The notes beneath the pieces were generated by a model. That model ran no database searches and had not been told where the DNA came from. It worked only from the letters and a program-made list of their open reading frames with translations. Made by a program: the position numbers and the translations under genes. A stretch of 62,631 bases of DNA, taken from Acidisphaera sp. S103. GTDB lineage: Bacteria; Pseudomonadota; Alphaproteobacteria; Acetobacterales; Acetobacteraceae. Where the stretch lies: assembly GCF_009765975.1 (NCBI RefSeq), contig NZ_LMUJ01000048.1, forward strand, positions 122,585 through 185,215. The letters run 5' to 3'. Below are positions 1-7,484 of the stretch, in pieces (the first letter of the stretch is position 1; each line of letters starts with the position of its first letter).

Positions 1-781
1 CGGCATTGGTCTTGAAGACACCGACGGCGCGCGCCATCCGGCCGATCTCGTCGCCACGTTCCGCATGTGCGACCGCGACCGACAGATCCCCAGCCGCGAG
101 CGATGTCATCGCGCCTTCAAGACCGCGCAGCGGCCACGTGATGGAGCGCCCGACCAGCCAGGCCAGCAGCGCGGCGAGACCGATAACGCCGCCGGCGACA
201 AGGCCTGTCCGGATTTCAAGCGCGCTGTTTTCGGATTCCAGATCGTCAACAAACACGCCAGTGGAAATAACCATATTCCAGGGCGGGAAGCTCTCGACAT
301 AGTTCATTTTGGGCACCGGAATCGTGGTGCCCGGCCGCGGAAACAGCGACTGCACGATACCACCGCCCTCCGCGGCTTTGGTGAACAGATCCCGCACCGT
401 ATAGTTGCCTGCCGGGTCCTTCATGTCGAAGCGGTTCGTGCCTTCAGCTTGCGGCTGCGGCGGAAGCGCGATGAGTGTGCCATCGGTCAGGTAGGCAAAT
501 ATGTAATCACCGGCGCCATATCGCATGGCGTGCAGGCTCTGCCGGAAATCCTCCACGGCGGCCGCATGGGTCAGTTTACCGGTCACTTCCTGTGCACGCA
601 GACTGTGTGCGATCCCGTTGGCGACCTGAACCAGCGCGTGCAGCTCGGTCGCGCGGGCGTCCAGGGCGCGGTTTTTCTCGATGTGCAGGGCATCGACGAT
701 CGTCGCAAGGAAGCCAACGACCAGCAGGGCGACCATCCCCTGCAGTCGCAGGGCGAGCGGGATGTTGCGCAGGCGGGTCAT
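1..781 (-). CDS. Methyl-accepting chemotaxis protein, N-terminal part (cut by window edge)
   Basis: Chemoreceptor that senses a small ligand in the periplasm and signals to CheA/CheW. The 260 visible residues run as follows: short cytoplasmic start, membrane helix 1 at about residues 14-32, a single-Cache ligand domain at about 40-185 (with GDYIFAY and GTNRFDMKDP typical of sCache_2), membrane helix 2 at about 193-210, then a HAMP domain containing DEIGRMARAVGVFK. The methylation helices and signalling tip lie beyond the left edge. The start is the ATG complementary to 779-781, just before the first hydrophobic helix. The ligand cannot be read from the sequence. No other chemotaxis gene is in the window. 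Confidence 0.9.
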   Translation of the reverse strand, partial: MTRLRNIPLALRLQGMVALLVVGFLATIVDALHIEKNRALDARATELHALVQVANGIAHSLRAQEVTGKLTHAAAVEDFRQSLHAMRYGAGDYIFAYLTDGTLIALPPQPQAEGTNRFDMKDPAGNYTVRDLFTKAAEGGGIVQSLFPRPGTTIPVPKMNYVESFPPWNMVISTGVFVDDLESENSALEIRTGLVAGGVIGLAALLAWLVGRSITWPLRGLEGAMTSLAAGDLSVAVAHAERGDEIGRMARAVGVFKTNA

Positions 782-898
782 CGACGGTCCTCGGTTTATG
801 AAACACCGGGGATCATTCAGGATAAAGATGAAAAAGCAGTTAAAATCGGAGGACACGCGCAAAAATGGCCGCCGGCGCGTTGCACGACGGTCAGCCGA

Positions 899-1870
899 TC
901 ACGAATCCAGAGGAGACATCGCGTAGGCTGCCTCGGCCAGCGCGACCGCGGCTGCGTTGTCCGCCAAATCGGCGATCGGCTTCCGCCCGTCCTTCAGCCG
1001 TTGCAGCGTGTCCCGCACGAAAGTCGGATAGAAATGCACGTTGGTCAGCTTCATCGGCCGCGTGCTGCGTTTACGATCGTTGGTTATGATCTCCAGCGTG
1101 CTGTCATCGCGCGCGGCGAAGTAATGGTTTTCCGTGCGGATGGAGTAATGCAGGTCGAACACCGAATTCGGCGCCGGATACAGATATCCCGTCTCTACCA
1201 TGCAACTCGCCCCGCCGCCTTGCATCAACACGACGGCATGGTCCTCAATGGTCAAATGGGCGTTGCGGTTGGACATCATCGCGCCGGTCACGGTCAGATC
1301 CGCCCCGGGCAGCAGCACGCGACACAGATCCAGGAAATGCACGCCCAAATTCAGCAACGGGCCGCCGCCGGAGGTCTTGCGGTCGATCACCCATTCGACC
1401 TGCTGCTGGTGATACCGGTCCACCATGCCGCCGACGAACTTGAACGTGATGTACTGGACCGGTTCGTTCATCGATAAGATCGTTTCGACCAACGGGCTGT
1501 AGCGGATCACGTAGGGCACTGCCGCGAACACCCCCGCCGCCGCCGCCCGTGCGGCGATGTCGGCGGCCTCCGCTGCGTTGATCGCGCATGGCTTCTCCAT
1601 GGCGAACGGGATGCGCTGGTCGATCAGGAACCGAGCCAGTTCGGCCATGTCGCAATGCCGAGCGAGCGCGAAGGCGAAGTCGGGCTTCAGGGCCGCGCAC
1701 ATTTCCCGGTAGTCGGCGAACGCCTTGCAACCGGCCTTGGCCGCTGTCGGTTCGGCCCGTGCCAGGTCGGGATCGCTGACGCCGACGATGGCGACGTCCC
1801 CCATCTCCAGGCATGGATTGAGGAAGAACGGGGTATGCCAATGAGAAACCCCGATCAGGACCACGCGCAT
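899..1870 (-). CDS. Gfo/Idh/MocA family NAD(P)-dependent oxidoreductase
   Basis: Protein of 323 residues with an N-terminal Rossmann fold (RVVLIGVSHWH, then VGVSDPD) and the family EKP motif at residues 92-94, where the Lys is catalytic or cofactor-binding. The C-terminal half carries GGGPLLNLGVHFLDL, which keeps the catalytic-region His but has Asn where many members have Asp. The ATG at 1870 is preferred over one 13 codons upstream because AAGGGGGAAGC sits just before it. Substrates of the family are usually sugars, inositols or their derivatives; this one is unknown. It is divergent from the binding protein/aldo-keto reductase pair, with a 71-bp shared control region. Confidence 0.85.
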   Translation of the reverse strand: MRVVLIGVSHWHTPFFLNPCLEMGDVAIVGVSDPDLARAEPTAAKAGCKAFADYREMCAALKPDFAFALARHCDMAELARFLIDQRIPFAMEKPCAINAAEAADIAARAAAAGVFAAVPYVIRYSPLVETILSMNEPVQYITFKFVGGMVDRYHQQQVEWVIDRKTSGGGPLLNLGVHFLDLCRVLLPGADLTVTGAMMSNRNAHLTIEDHAVVLMQGGGASCMVETGYLYPAPNSVFDLHYSIRTENHYFAARDDSTLEIITNDRKRSTRPMKLTNVHFYPTFVRDTLQRLKDGRKPIADLADNAAAVALAEAAYAMSPLDS

Positions 1871-1941
1871 GATGCTTCCCCCCTTTTGCCGGATCATTCC
1901 CTGGCGCATCGTGGCGGTTCCCGCAAGCCAAGAGGATCGCG

Positions 1942-2850
1942 ATGATCACCCTGTCGGAGAATTTCCGCGCGCTGTTTTATACACCGTTCTATGCGGCGCA
2001 CGCGACCGGCGCCTATGCGCGGCAAGGCGTGGAGGTCGAGTTTCGCCTGTCCTCCGATCCCGGCCGCACCGCCGCCGCGCTGCGTTCGGGGCAGGTCGAG
2101 GTGATGTGGGGCGGTCCTTTGCGGGTGATGCTGACGCATGACGCCGATCCATCCTCCGACGTCGTCTGCTTTTGTGATGTGGTTGCCAGGGATCCATTTT
2201 TCGTCATTGGCCGGGAACCACGCCCGTCTTTCCGGCCCGCCGACCTGACTGCTGTCCGCTTGGGCACTGTGTCCGAAGTCCCGACGCCGTGGCTGTGTTT
2301 GCAGGATGATATCCGCCGCGATGGCGCGGACCCGTCCGCGGTGACGCGGGTTACGGACGGGACGATGGCCGAGAACACTGCCGCGTTGCGTGCGGGAAAA
2401 CTGGACGCCGTGCAGGTGTTCCAGCCATACGCGGAGGAATTGCTCGCCTCCGGCGCCGGGCATCTTTGGTATGCGGCAGCCAACCGCGGCCTGACCGCCT
2501 ATACCACGCTGGTGACAAGGCGGTCTGTCCTGGAACGGAAACGAGACGAATTGCTGGGCATGGTGCGGGCAATGCATCAGACGTTGCGTTGGATCAGGGC
2601 AACGCCGGGGGCCGAAATCCAGCAAGTGCTGGCCAGTTATTTTCCCGACGTGCCCGCCGCGATTTATGCGGCGGCGATCGACCGTTACCGCGCGCTGGAC
2701 CTGTACGGACCTGATCCGGTGACCCGCCGTGAGGGCTTCGACAGGCTCGCTGCGGCCATGCGGTCCGGCGGCGCATTGAAGCGTGACGTGCCGTTCGAGG
2801 CCTGTGTGGACAACAGTTTGGCCGAACAGGTGGTCGGCGAGGGGGCGTGA
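1942..2850 (+). CDS. NMT1/THI5-like substrate-binding protein without a signal peptide
   Basis: Protein of 302 residues with the periplasmic-binding fold of the NMT1/THI5 and SsuA/TauA group: FRALFYTPFYAAHATGAY near the start, ALRSGQVEVMWGGP near residue 50 and AALRAGKLDAVQVF near 150. Members are normally exported and feed an ABC transporter, but this one begins directly with the mature fold and has no hydrophobic leader, and no permease or ATPase is adjacent. It may be cytoplasmic, either a sensor or an enzyme. A CFC sequence near residue 75 faintly recalls the Cys motif of yeast Thi5, which I do not regard as proof. The stop overlaps the next start (TGATG), so it is probably coupled to the aldo/keto reductase. 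Confidence 0.75.
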   Translation: MITLSENFRALFYTPFYAAHATGAYARQGVEVEFRLSSDPGRTAAALRSGQVEVMWGGPLRVMLTHDADPSSDVVCFCDVVARDPFFVIGREPRPSFRPADLTAVRLGTVSEVPTPWLCLQDDIRRDGADPSAVTRVTDGTMAENTAALRAGKLDAVQVFQPYAEELLASGAGHLWYAAANRGLTAYTTLVTRRSVLERKRDELLGMVRAMHQTLRWIRATPGAEIQQVLASYFPDVPAAIYAAAIDRYRALDLYGPDPVTRREGFDRLAAAMRSGGALKRDVPFEACVDNSLAEQVVGEGA

Positions 2851-3668
2851 TGGACACGATCACGGCCCACGGTCTGCGTATGCCTCGCCTCGGCCTGGGC
2901 ACGTATCGCATGACCGGCGCGCGTTGCCAGGCCGCCGTGGAGTCGGCGCTGGCCCTGGGTTATCGCCATATCGATACGGCCCAGATGTACGGGAACCAGG
3001 ATGCCGTCGGTGCCGGCTGGCAGACGTCCGGCGTGGTTCGCGAAGACATCCACCTGACCAGCAAGGGGCATCACGCCATCCAGGACCCGGACCAGATACG
3101 CACTGCGTGCGCCGAGAGCCTGAGTCTGTTGCGGACCGATTACCTGGACCTCTACATGCTGCACTGGCCGCGTCCCGGCACCAACCTTCCCGCGGCGCTG
3201 GAGGCGATGATGGGTCTGCGCGACGCGGGATTGGTCAGGCAGATCGGTGTGGCGAACTGCACGGTGGCGCATCTCCGCGTGGCGATCGAGGACGTGCGCG
3301 CGCCGATCGTGTGCAACCAGATCGAATACCACGTGCTGATCGATCAAACGCCGGTGCTAACTTATATGCGTGCGCACGATCTTCCGGTGATCGCCCATGT
3401 ACCCCTCGCGCAGGGGATGCTGGCCGATCATGAGGCGTTGGCGACGATCGGACGTCGTTACGATATCAGCGCGGCGCAAGTAGCGCTGGCCTGGCTGCTG
3501 GATCAGCCGGATGTCGCCGTTATCCCGAAAGCCGAACGACGCGAAAGCCAGTTGGCGAACCTTGAAGTCCTGTCGTTGCGGTTGGACGACGCGGATCGTG
3601 CGGTGATCGCCGCGCTGCCGAAGACGTTGCGTTGCGTAAATCCGCCCTTTGCCCCGAGGTGGGATTAG
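2850..3668 (+). CDS. Aldo/keto reductase
   Basis: NADPH-dependent (beta/alpha)8-barrel reductase of 272 residues. The catalytic tetrad is visible: Asp and Tyr in GYRHIDTAQMYGN, Lys in LTSKGHH and His in YMLHWPRPG. The closing region VAVIPKAERRESQLANL is the usual cofactor-phosphate binding stretch. The ATG at 2850 shares one base with the preceding stop (TGATG) and follows GGCGAGGGGG; a GTG at 2847 is possible but adds only one residue. It probably reduces an aldehyde or ketone linked to the ligand of its partner binding protein; the substrate is not readable. Confidence 0.88.
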   Translation: MDTITAHGLRMPRLGLGTYRMTGARCQAAVESALALGYRHIDTAQMYGNQDAVGAGWQTSGVVREDIHLTSKGHHAIQDPDQIRTACAESLSLLRTDYLDLYMLHWPRPGTNLPAALEAMMGLRDAGLVRQIGVANCTVAHLRVAIEDVRAPIVCNQIEYHVLIDQTPVLTYMRAHDLPVIAHVPLAQGMLADHEALATIGRRYDISAAQVALAWLLDQPDVAVIPKAERRESQLANLEVLSLRLDDADRAVIAALPKTLRCVNPPFAPRWD

Positions 3669-3680
3669 CTGGCCGCCGGT

Positions 3681-4367
3681 TCAGTCCTCAATAATCACCG
3701 CCTTCTCGATCACCCTCAGGGCTCCGGCTGCCATCGTGGCGCCCTGTTCCACCAGCGCGATCGTCCGAGCTTCCGCGGCCCGCACCTGCGCCAGCCGATC
3801 CAGCACCTGACGCAGCCGGCCAGCCGGCACCACCACCACGCCATCGGCGTCGCCGACGATCACGTCGCCTGGCTCTATATGGACGTCCCCCAGCGTGATC
3901 GGCGCGCCGACCACGCCGGGCCCGTTCATCGCCGGTGAGTTCGGTTGGATCCCCTGACAGAACACCGGCAATCCAGTCGCCACGACCCCAGCCTTGTCGC
4001 GTGCCAGCCCGTCGGTCACGAACGCCGCGACACCCTTGTTCTTCATCATGCCGGCAGCGATATCGCCCAGCACCGCCGTGCGGGTATAGCCGTCGTTCGC
4101 GACGACGATCACGTCGCCTGGTTGGGCTTCCGACAGCGCACCGAACATCGCCACGATATCGGCGGGATAGGCAAACGCGGTCAGGGCCGGGCCGACGAAC
4201 GAGGCGTTCATCGGGTCGAGCGGTTTGATGCGGTAGTCCAGCGCCCCGCGCCCGTCCATTGCGTCCGCCAGATGCGAGGTCTGGGCGCCGCGGAATGCCT
4301 CGATCAAGGTCTTGTCGGGGCGGCGAAACCCGCGATGGATCGTCAGTAGCGGTGGGTTATCAAGCAC
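3681..4367 (-). CDS. RraA-like / 4-hydroxy-4-methyl-2-oxoglutarate aldolase family protein
   Basis: Protein of 228 residues with the RraA/HMG-aldolase fold: LADAMDGRGALDYRIKPL near residue 32, GDVIVVANDGYTRTAVLGDI near 85 and FVTDGLARDKAGV near 117. Class II aldolases of this family split pyruvate-containing acids with a divalent metal; the Arg-Asp pair is present, but the acid expected three residues later is Gly, so aldolase activity is uncertain. The start is a GTG preceded by GGGGAAG. It is last in a leftward run behind an SDR and an acyl-CoA dehydrogenase. The alternative is an RNase E regulator-like protein with no catalytic role. Confidence 0.8.
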   Translation of the reverse strand: MLDNPPLLTIHRGFRRPDKTLIEAFRGAQTSHLADAMDGRGALDYRIKPLDPMNASFVGPALTAFAYPADIVAMFGALSEAQPGDVIVVANDGYTRTAVLGDIAAGMMKNKGVAAFVTDGLARDKAGVVATGLPVFCQGIQPNSPAMNGPGVVGAPITLGDVHIEPGDVIVGDADGVVVVPAGRLRQVLDRLAQVRAAEARTIALVEQGATMAAGALRVIEKAVIIED

Positions 4368-4397
4368 TTTGTTTTCTTCCCCGTGGTCTATCGGTGG

Positions 4398-5147
4398 TTA
4401 TTCGGCGCCCCATCCGCCGTCGATGACAAGGCTTTGTCCGGTCATGAACGCCGAGGCATCGCTGGCCAGGAACACCACGCCACCCGCCATATCCAGCGGC
4501 GTCGCGAAGCGTCCCAGCGGGGTGCGGTCCAGCAGCCGCTTGCCATGGACGTCGTGTTCGAGAAGCCCGTGCGTCAGGTCGGTATCGACCCACCCTGGCG
4601 CCAGCGTGTTGACCCGCACCTTCCGCTTCGCCCAGTCCAGTGCCAGCGCCTTGGTGAACATCTCCACCCCGCCCTTGGATGCGCAATACGGACCCGACCG
4701 AGGCAACCCGCCATGCCCGGCGACGGAACTGACATTGATCACCGACCCGCCTTCGCCGATCGCGCCGCCGAGATGTTTGCAGCACAGGAACACGCCGGTC
4801 AGGTTGACGTCGATGATGTCCTGCCATTCGGCGAGCGTGGTGCGCTCGATCGTCTTGAAGATTGCGTTCACGCCGGCGTTATTGACCAGGACATCGATTT
4901 TGCCGTGGCGCTGCAGCACCGCGTCGCGCAGGGCGAGGACGTCGGGTTCCTTGGATACGTCGGCGGTCTGAATGGTTGCCTTGTCGCCGATCGCGGTGGC
5001 GGCTTCTTCCAACGTGGTGCGGGTGCGGCCACTGAGCACCACCGTGGCGCCGTGGCGGGCCAGCCCTTCCGCCATGCCGCGGCCGATGCCTCGCCCGGCA
5101 CCGGTGACGACGCAGACCTTGCCGGTCAGATCGAAGTCCTTGCTCAC
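4398..5147 (-). CDS. SDR family NAD(P)-dependent oxidoreductase
   Basis: Classical short-chain dehydrogenase of 249 residues. Cofactor motif TGAGRGIG near residue 15, NNAG near 90, catalytic Ser in VINVSSVAGHGG and the YCASK motif, ending in a normal MTGQSLVIDGGWG tail. The start is a GTG inside the stop of the upstream acyl-CoA dehydrogenase (GTGA overlap), so the two are translationally coupled; a longer ATG-started frame would run through the dehydrogenase and is rejected. With the kinase and dehydrogenase upstream it fits the place that LvaD, a ketone-reducing SDR, holds in the levulinate operon; that role is inferred. Confidence 0.9.
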   Translation of the reverse strand: MSKDFDLTGKVCVVTGAGRGIGRGMAEGLARHGATVVLSGRTRTTLEEAATAIGDKATIQTADVSKEPDVLALRDAVLQRHGKIDVLVNNAGVNAIFKTIERTTLAEWQDIIDVNLTGVFLCCKHLGGAIGEGGSVINVSSVAGHGGLPRSGPYCASKGGVEMFTKALALDWAKRKVRVNTLAPGWVDTDLTHGLLEHDVHGKRLLDRTPLGRFATPLDMAGGVVFLASDASAFMTGQSLVIDGGWGAE

Positions 5148-6313
5148 CAGTTGGCTCCGTTGCGGGCGATACGTTGTGCGAGGCTCCAGCGATGCACTTC
5201 CGACGGGCCGTCGTAAATGCGGAAGCCGCGCACTTCGTTGAAGATTCGGGCGACCAGGGTTTCGCCGGTGACCCCCTGTCCACCCAGCACCTGCACGCAA
5301 CGATCGACGACACGCCAGACAGCTTCCGAGACGAAGACTTTCGCCATCGAAGATTCGGTGCCGCCGCGTTCGCCCTGATCCAGCAGCCAGGCGGTGTGCA
5401 AGATGGACAGCCGGCTCATGCGGATATCCATTTCGTTGTCGGCTAGCATGAAGCCAACACCTTCGTGGCCAATCAGCTTCGAACCGAACACTTCCCGCTT
5501 CAACGCGTAATCCGTGGCGATCTTGTGCGCGCGTTTCGCGGCACCGAGCCAGCGCATGCAATGGGTCAGCCGGGCGGGGGCGAGGCGAACCTGGGCGTAG
5601 CGGAAGCCTTTGCCGGGTTCCCCCAGGATGTCGGTGGCGGGGATGCGGACGTTGGTGAACCGCACGACCGCATGGCCGCCGGCGAAGGCGCTGTCCAGGC
5701 TATCCATCGCTCGGACGATCTCGATGCCGGGCGTGTCCATGTCGGCCAGGAACATCGTCGCGTGGCCGTCTTCGTCCTTTGCCATGATGATGGCAAAGGC
5801 GGCGCCGACCGCGCCAGTGATGAACCATTTGTCGCCGTTGATGACGTAATGATTGCCGTCCTTCACCGCTGTCGTCAGCATCGCCGAGGGGTCCGATCCG
5901 GCGCCGGGCGCGGGTTCGGTCATGCAGAAGCAGGACCGTGTCTTGCCGGCCGCCAAAGGCCGCAGCCAACGGTCCTTTTGTTCGGTGGAAGCAACAGTCT
6001 CCAGCAGGTGCATGTTGCCTTCGTCGGGTGCGAAGATGTGCATGGCGACGGGACCAAGCAGGGAGTATCCGGCTTCCTCGAACACCACGGCCTTGCCGAC
6101 ATGGGACAGGCCCATGCCGCCGTATTCGACACCGACATGGGGGGCGACAAGGCCCTCGGCTGCGGCGAGAGCGACCAGTTCGTGGCGGAATTCTTCTGTG
6201 GGGCCGTGATGGGTCTGCCGGTTATCGCCTTCCAGCGGAATGATCTTGTCGTGGATGAACGCGCGTGTGCGTTGCTGTAGTTCCACGAGGTCGGGGGGGA
6301 GGGAAAAGTCCAT
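5144..6313 (-). CDS. Acyl-CoA dehydrogenase (ACAD10/11-like)
   Basis: FAD-dependent acyl-CoA dehydrogenase of 389 residues: N-terminal helical domain, CMTEPAPGAGSDPS and WFITGAVGAAFAI in the beta-barrel middle domain, and a C-terminal helical domain with QVLGGQGVTGETLVARIFNEV and DGPSEVHRWSLAQRIAR. This C-terminal end, together with the aminoglycoside-phosphotransferase-like gene immediately upstream, matches the ACAD10/ACAD11 group, in which a kinase domain and a dehydrogenase domain act together on 4-hydroxyacyl-CoAs. The chosen ATG (MDFSLPPDL) is 12 codons inside the longest frame. It is coupled to the SDR downstream by a GTGA overlap. Confidence 0.9.
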   Translation of the reverse strand: MDFSLPPDLVELQQRTRAFIHDKIIPLEGDNRQTHHGPTEEFRHELVALAAAEGLVAPHVGVEYGGMGLSHVGKAVVFEEAGYSLLGPVAMHIFAPDEGNMHLLETVASTEQKDRWLRPLAAGKTRSCFCMTEPAPGAGSDPSAMLTTAVKDGNHYVINGDKWFITGAVGAAFAIIMAKDEDGHATMFLADMDTPGIEIVRAMDSLDSAFAGGHAVVRFTNVRIPATDILGEPGKGFRYAQVRLAPARLTHCMRWLGAAKRAHKIATDYALKREVFGSKLIGHEGVGFMLADNEMDIRMSRLSILHTAWLLDQGERGGTESSMAKVFVSEAVWRVVDRCVQVLGGQGVTGETLVARIFNEVRGFRIYDGPSEVHRWSLAQRIARNGANW

Positions 6314-6336
6314 GCGGCAATCCTCTGGAGTCGTGG

Positions 6337-6359
6337 ATGGCCGGGTCACGCCCGGCCAT
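6337..6359. repeat. REP-like intergenic palindrome
   Basis: A perfect 9-bp inverted repeat, ATGGCCGGG-TCACG-CCCGGCCAT, lies in the 52-bp gap between the kinase and the dehydrogenase genes. Palindromes with a GGCCGGG arm are common dispersed elements between genes in alphaproteobacteria. It has no T-run, so it is more likely a REP-type or mRNA-stabilising hairpin than a terminator. I saw no second copy in this window. Confidence 0.5.
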
Positions 6360-6365
6360 GACGGG

Positions 6366-7430
6366 TTAAAAAGCGCGTCCTTGGGCGATCTCGTGGGTGA
6401 ATTCCAGGATACCGGTGCCGATGCCGGTCAGCGGCGCGTAACGCGGCTCCTGCGTCACGCCGGTGCGGTAGCGCAGGCCAAGCTGCAGGAAGATGACGGA
6501 CAATTTGTACATCGCCAGCACGCGGTGGAACAGGAAGTCGGACATGTCGCTGCCGGATATGCGGGCGTATTCTGCCACGGCGTCCTGACGCGAGCATAGA
6601 CAGGCCTCGACCGCCGGCATCTGCTCCATGTCGTGCATGGCGGGTGGATCGTCGGCGTGGATCCAGTAGCTCAGCAGGGTGGCGAAATCGAACAACGGAT
6701 CGCCGCGCGTGCCCTGGTCCCAGTCAATCACGGCGCGCGGAGAAAAATCATCCGGATCCAGGATGATGTTGTTGAGTTTGAAATCATTGTGCAGCAGCGC
6801 AGGCGGACCGTCCGGCACGATGTGCTGTTCCAGCCACAGACCGACATCGTTGTGCAGGCTTTCGGTCCCTTCCTGCATCGCCACCAGCCCGCGCTTGCGC
6901 CAACCGGACACGCCTCGCGCCAGAAACCCTTCCGGACGCCCCAGATCATCCAGTCCGACCGCCTTGGTATCGACGGCGTGAATGGCGGCGATGGTTTCCA
7001 GCAGCATGCGGGACAGCCGTGCTCCGACCTCCGGCCGATGCGCGAGTTCGGGTGGCAGATGCTCGCGGATCACCAGGCCAGGCCGGTATTCGATGATCTG
7101 GAAGCGCTGTCCGATGATCGACGGGTCGTCGCACAGATGCAGACCTCGCGCGATGAACGGCAACGCGTCGGGCAGACGGGACAAAATGCGAAACTCACGT
7201 GCCATGTCGAAGGCGCCGGCCGGCAGTTCGCCCATCGGCGGACGGCGCAGCACGGCGGGTTTGCCATTCAGGTGGATCAGATAGTTCAGGTTGGCCAGGC
7301 CGCCGGCGAACTGGCGCGGCGGCGGATCGGCGTCCAGGCGATGGCCGTGTGCCGCCAGATACGTGCGAACCTTGGACCAATCCAAGGGGACACTGTCAGC
7401 GGCGGACCGCAGGCCGGTTTCGGTTGGCAC
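6366..7430 (-). CDS. Phosphotransferase family protein (APH/ACAD10-kinase-like)
   Basis: Aminoglycoside-phosphotransferase-fold kinase of 354 residues. Visible motifs are FAGGLANLNYLI (nucleotide loop), RRPPMGELPAGAFDMAREF (family-typical Lys/Glu region), the catalytic loop HNDFKLNNIILD and the metal-binding VIDWDQGTRGDPLFD. The sequence style is that of the ACAD10/11 kinase domain and of LvaA, which phosphorylate the 4-hydroxyl of acyl-CoAs, and not of true antibiotic kinases. The start is GTG behind a strong AGGAGG. The acyl-CoA dehydrogenase follows after 52 bp, so the domains fused in animals lie here as neighbouring genes. Confidence 0.88.
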   Translation of the reverse strand: MPTETGLRSAADSVPLDWSKVRTYLAAHGHRLDADPPPRQFAGGLANLNYLIHLNGKPAVLRRPPMGELPAGAFDMAREFRILSRLPDALPFIARGLHLCDDPSIIGQRFQIIEYRPGLVIREHLPPELAHRPEVGARLSRMLLETIAAIHAVDTKAVGLDDLGRPEGFLARGVSGWRKRGLVAMQEGTESLHNDVGLWLEQHIVPDGPPALLHNDFKLNNIILDPDDFSPRAVIDWDQGTRGDPLFDFATLLSYWIHADDPPAMHDMEQMPAVEACLCSRQDAVAEYARISGSDMSDFLFHRVLAMYKLSVIFLQLGLRYRTGVTQEPRYAPLTGIGTGILEFTHEIAQGRAF

Positions 7431-7484
7431 GAATCCTCCTGTTCTTGATGCGATCGTTCAATACAGCAGCAGGCCTTGGAGGGT

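Noticed and set aside
65-1477. 470-codon open frame on the plus strand
   Set aside because: Crosses the opposite chemoreceptor and Gfo/Idh genes, both with clear motifs.
6366-7430. Antibiotic (aminoglycoside) resistance kinase
   Set aside because: The fold is shared, but the wording and the adjoining acyl-CoA dehydrogenase point to the ACAD10/LvaA group.
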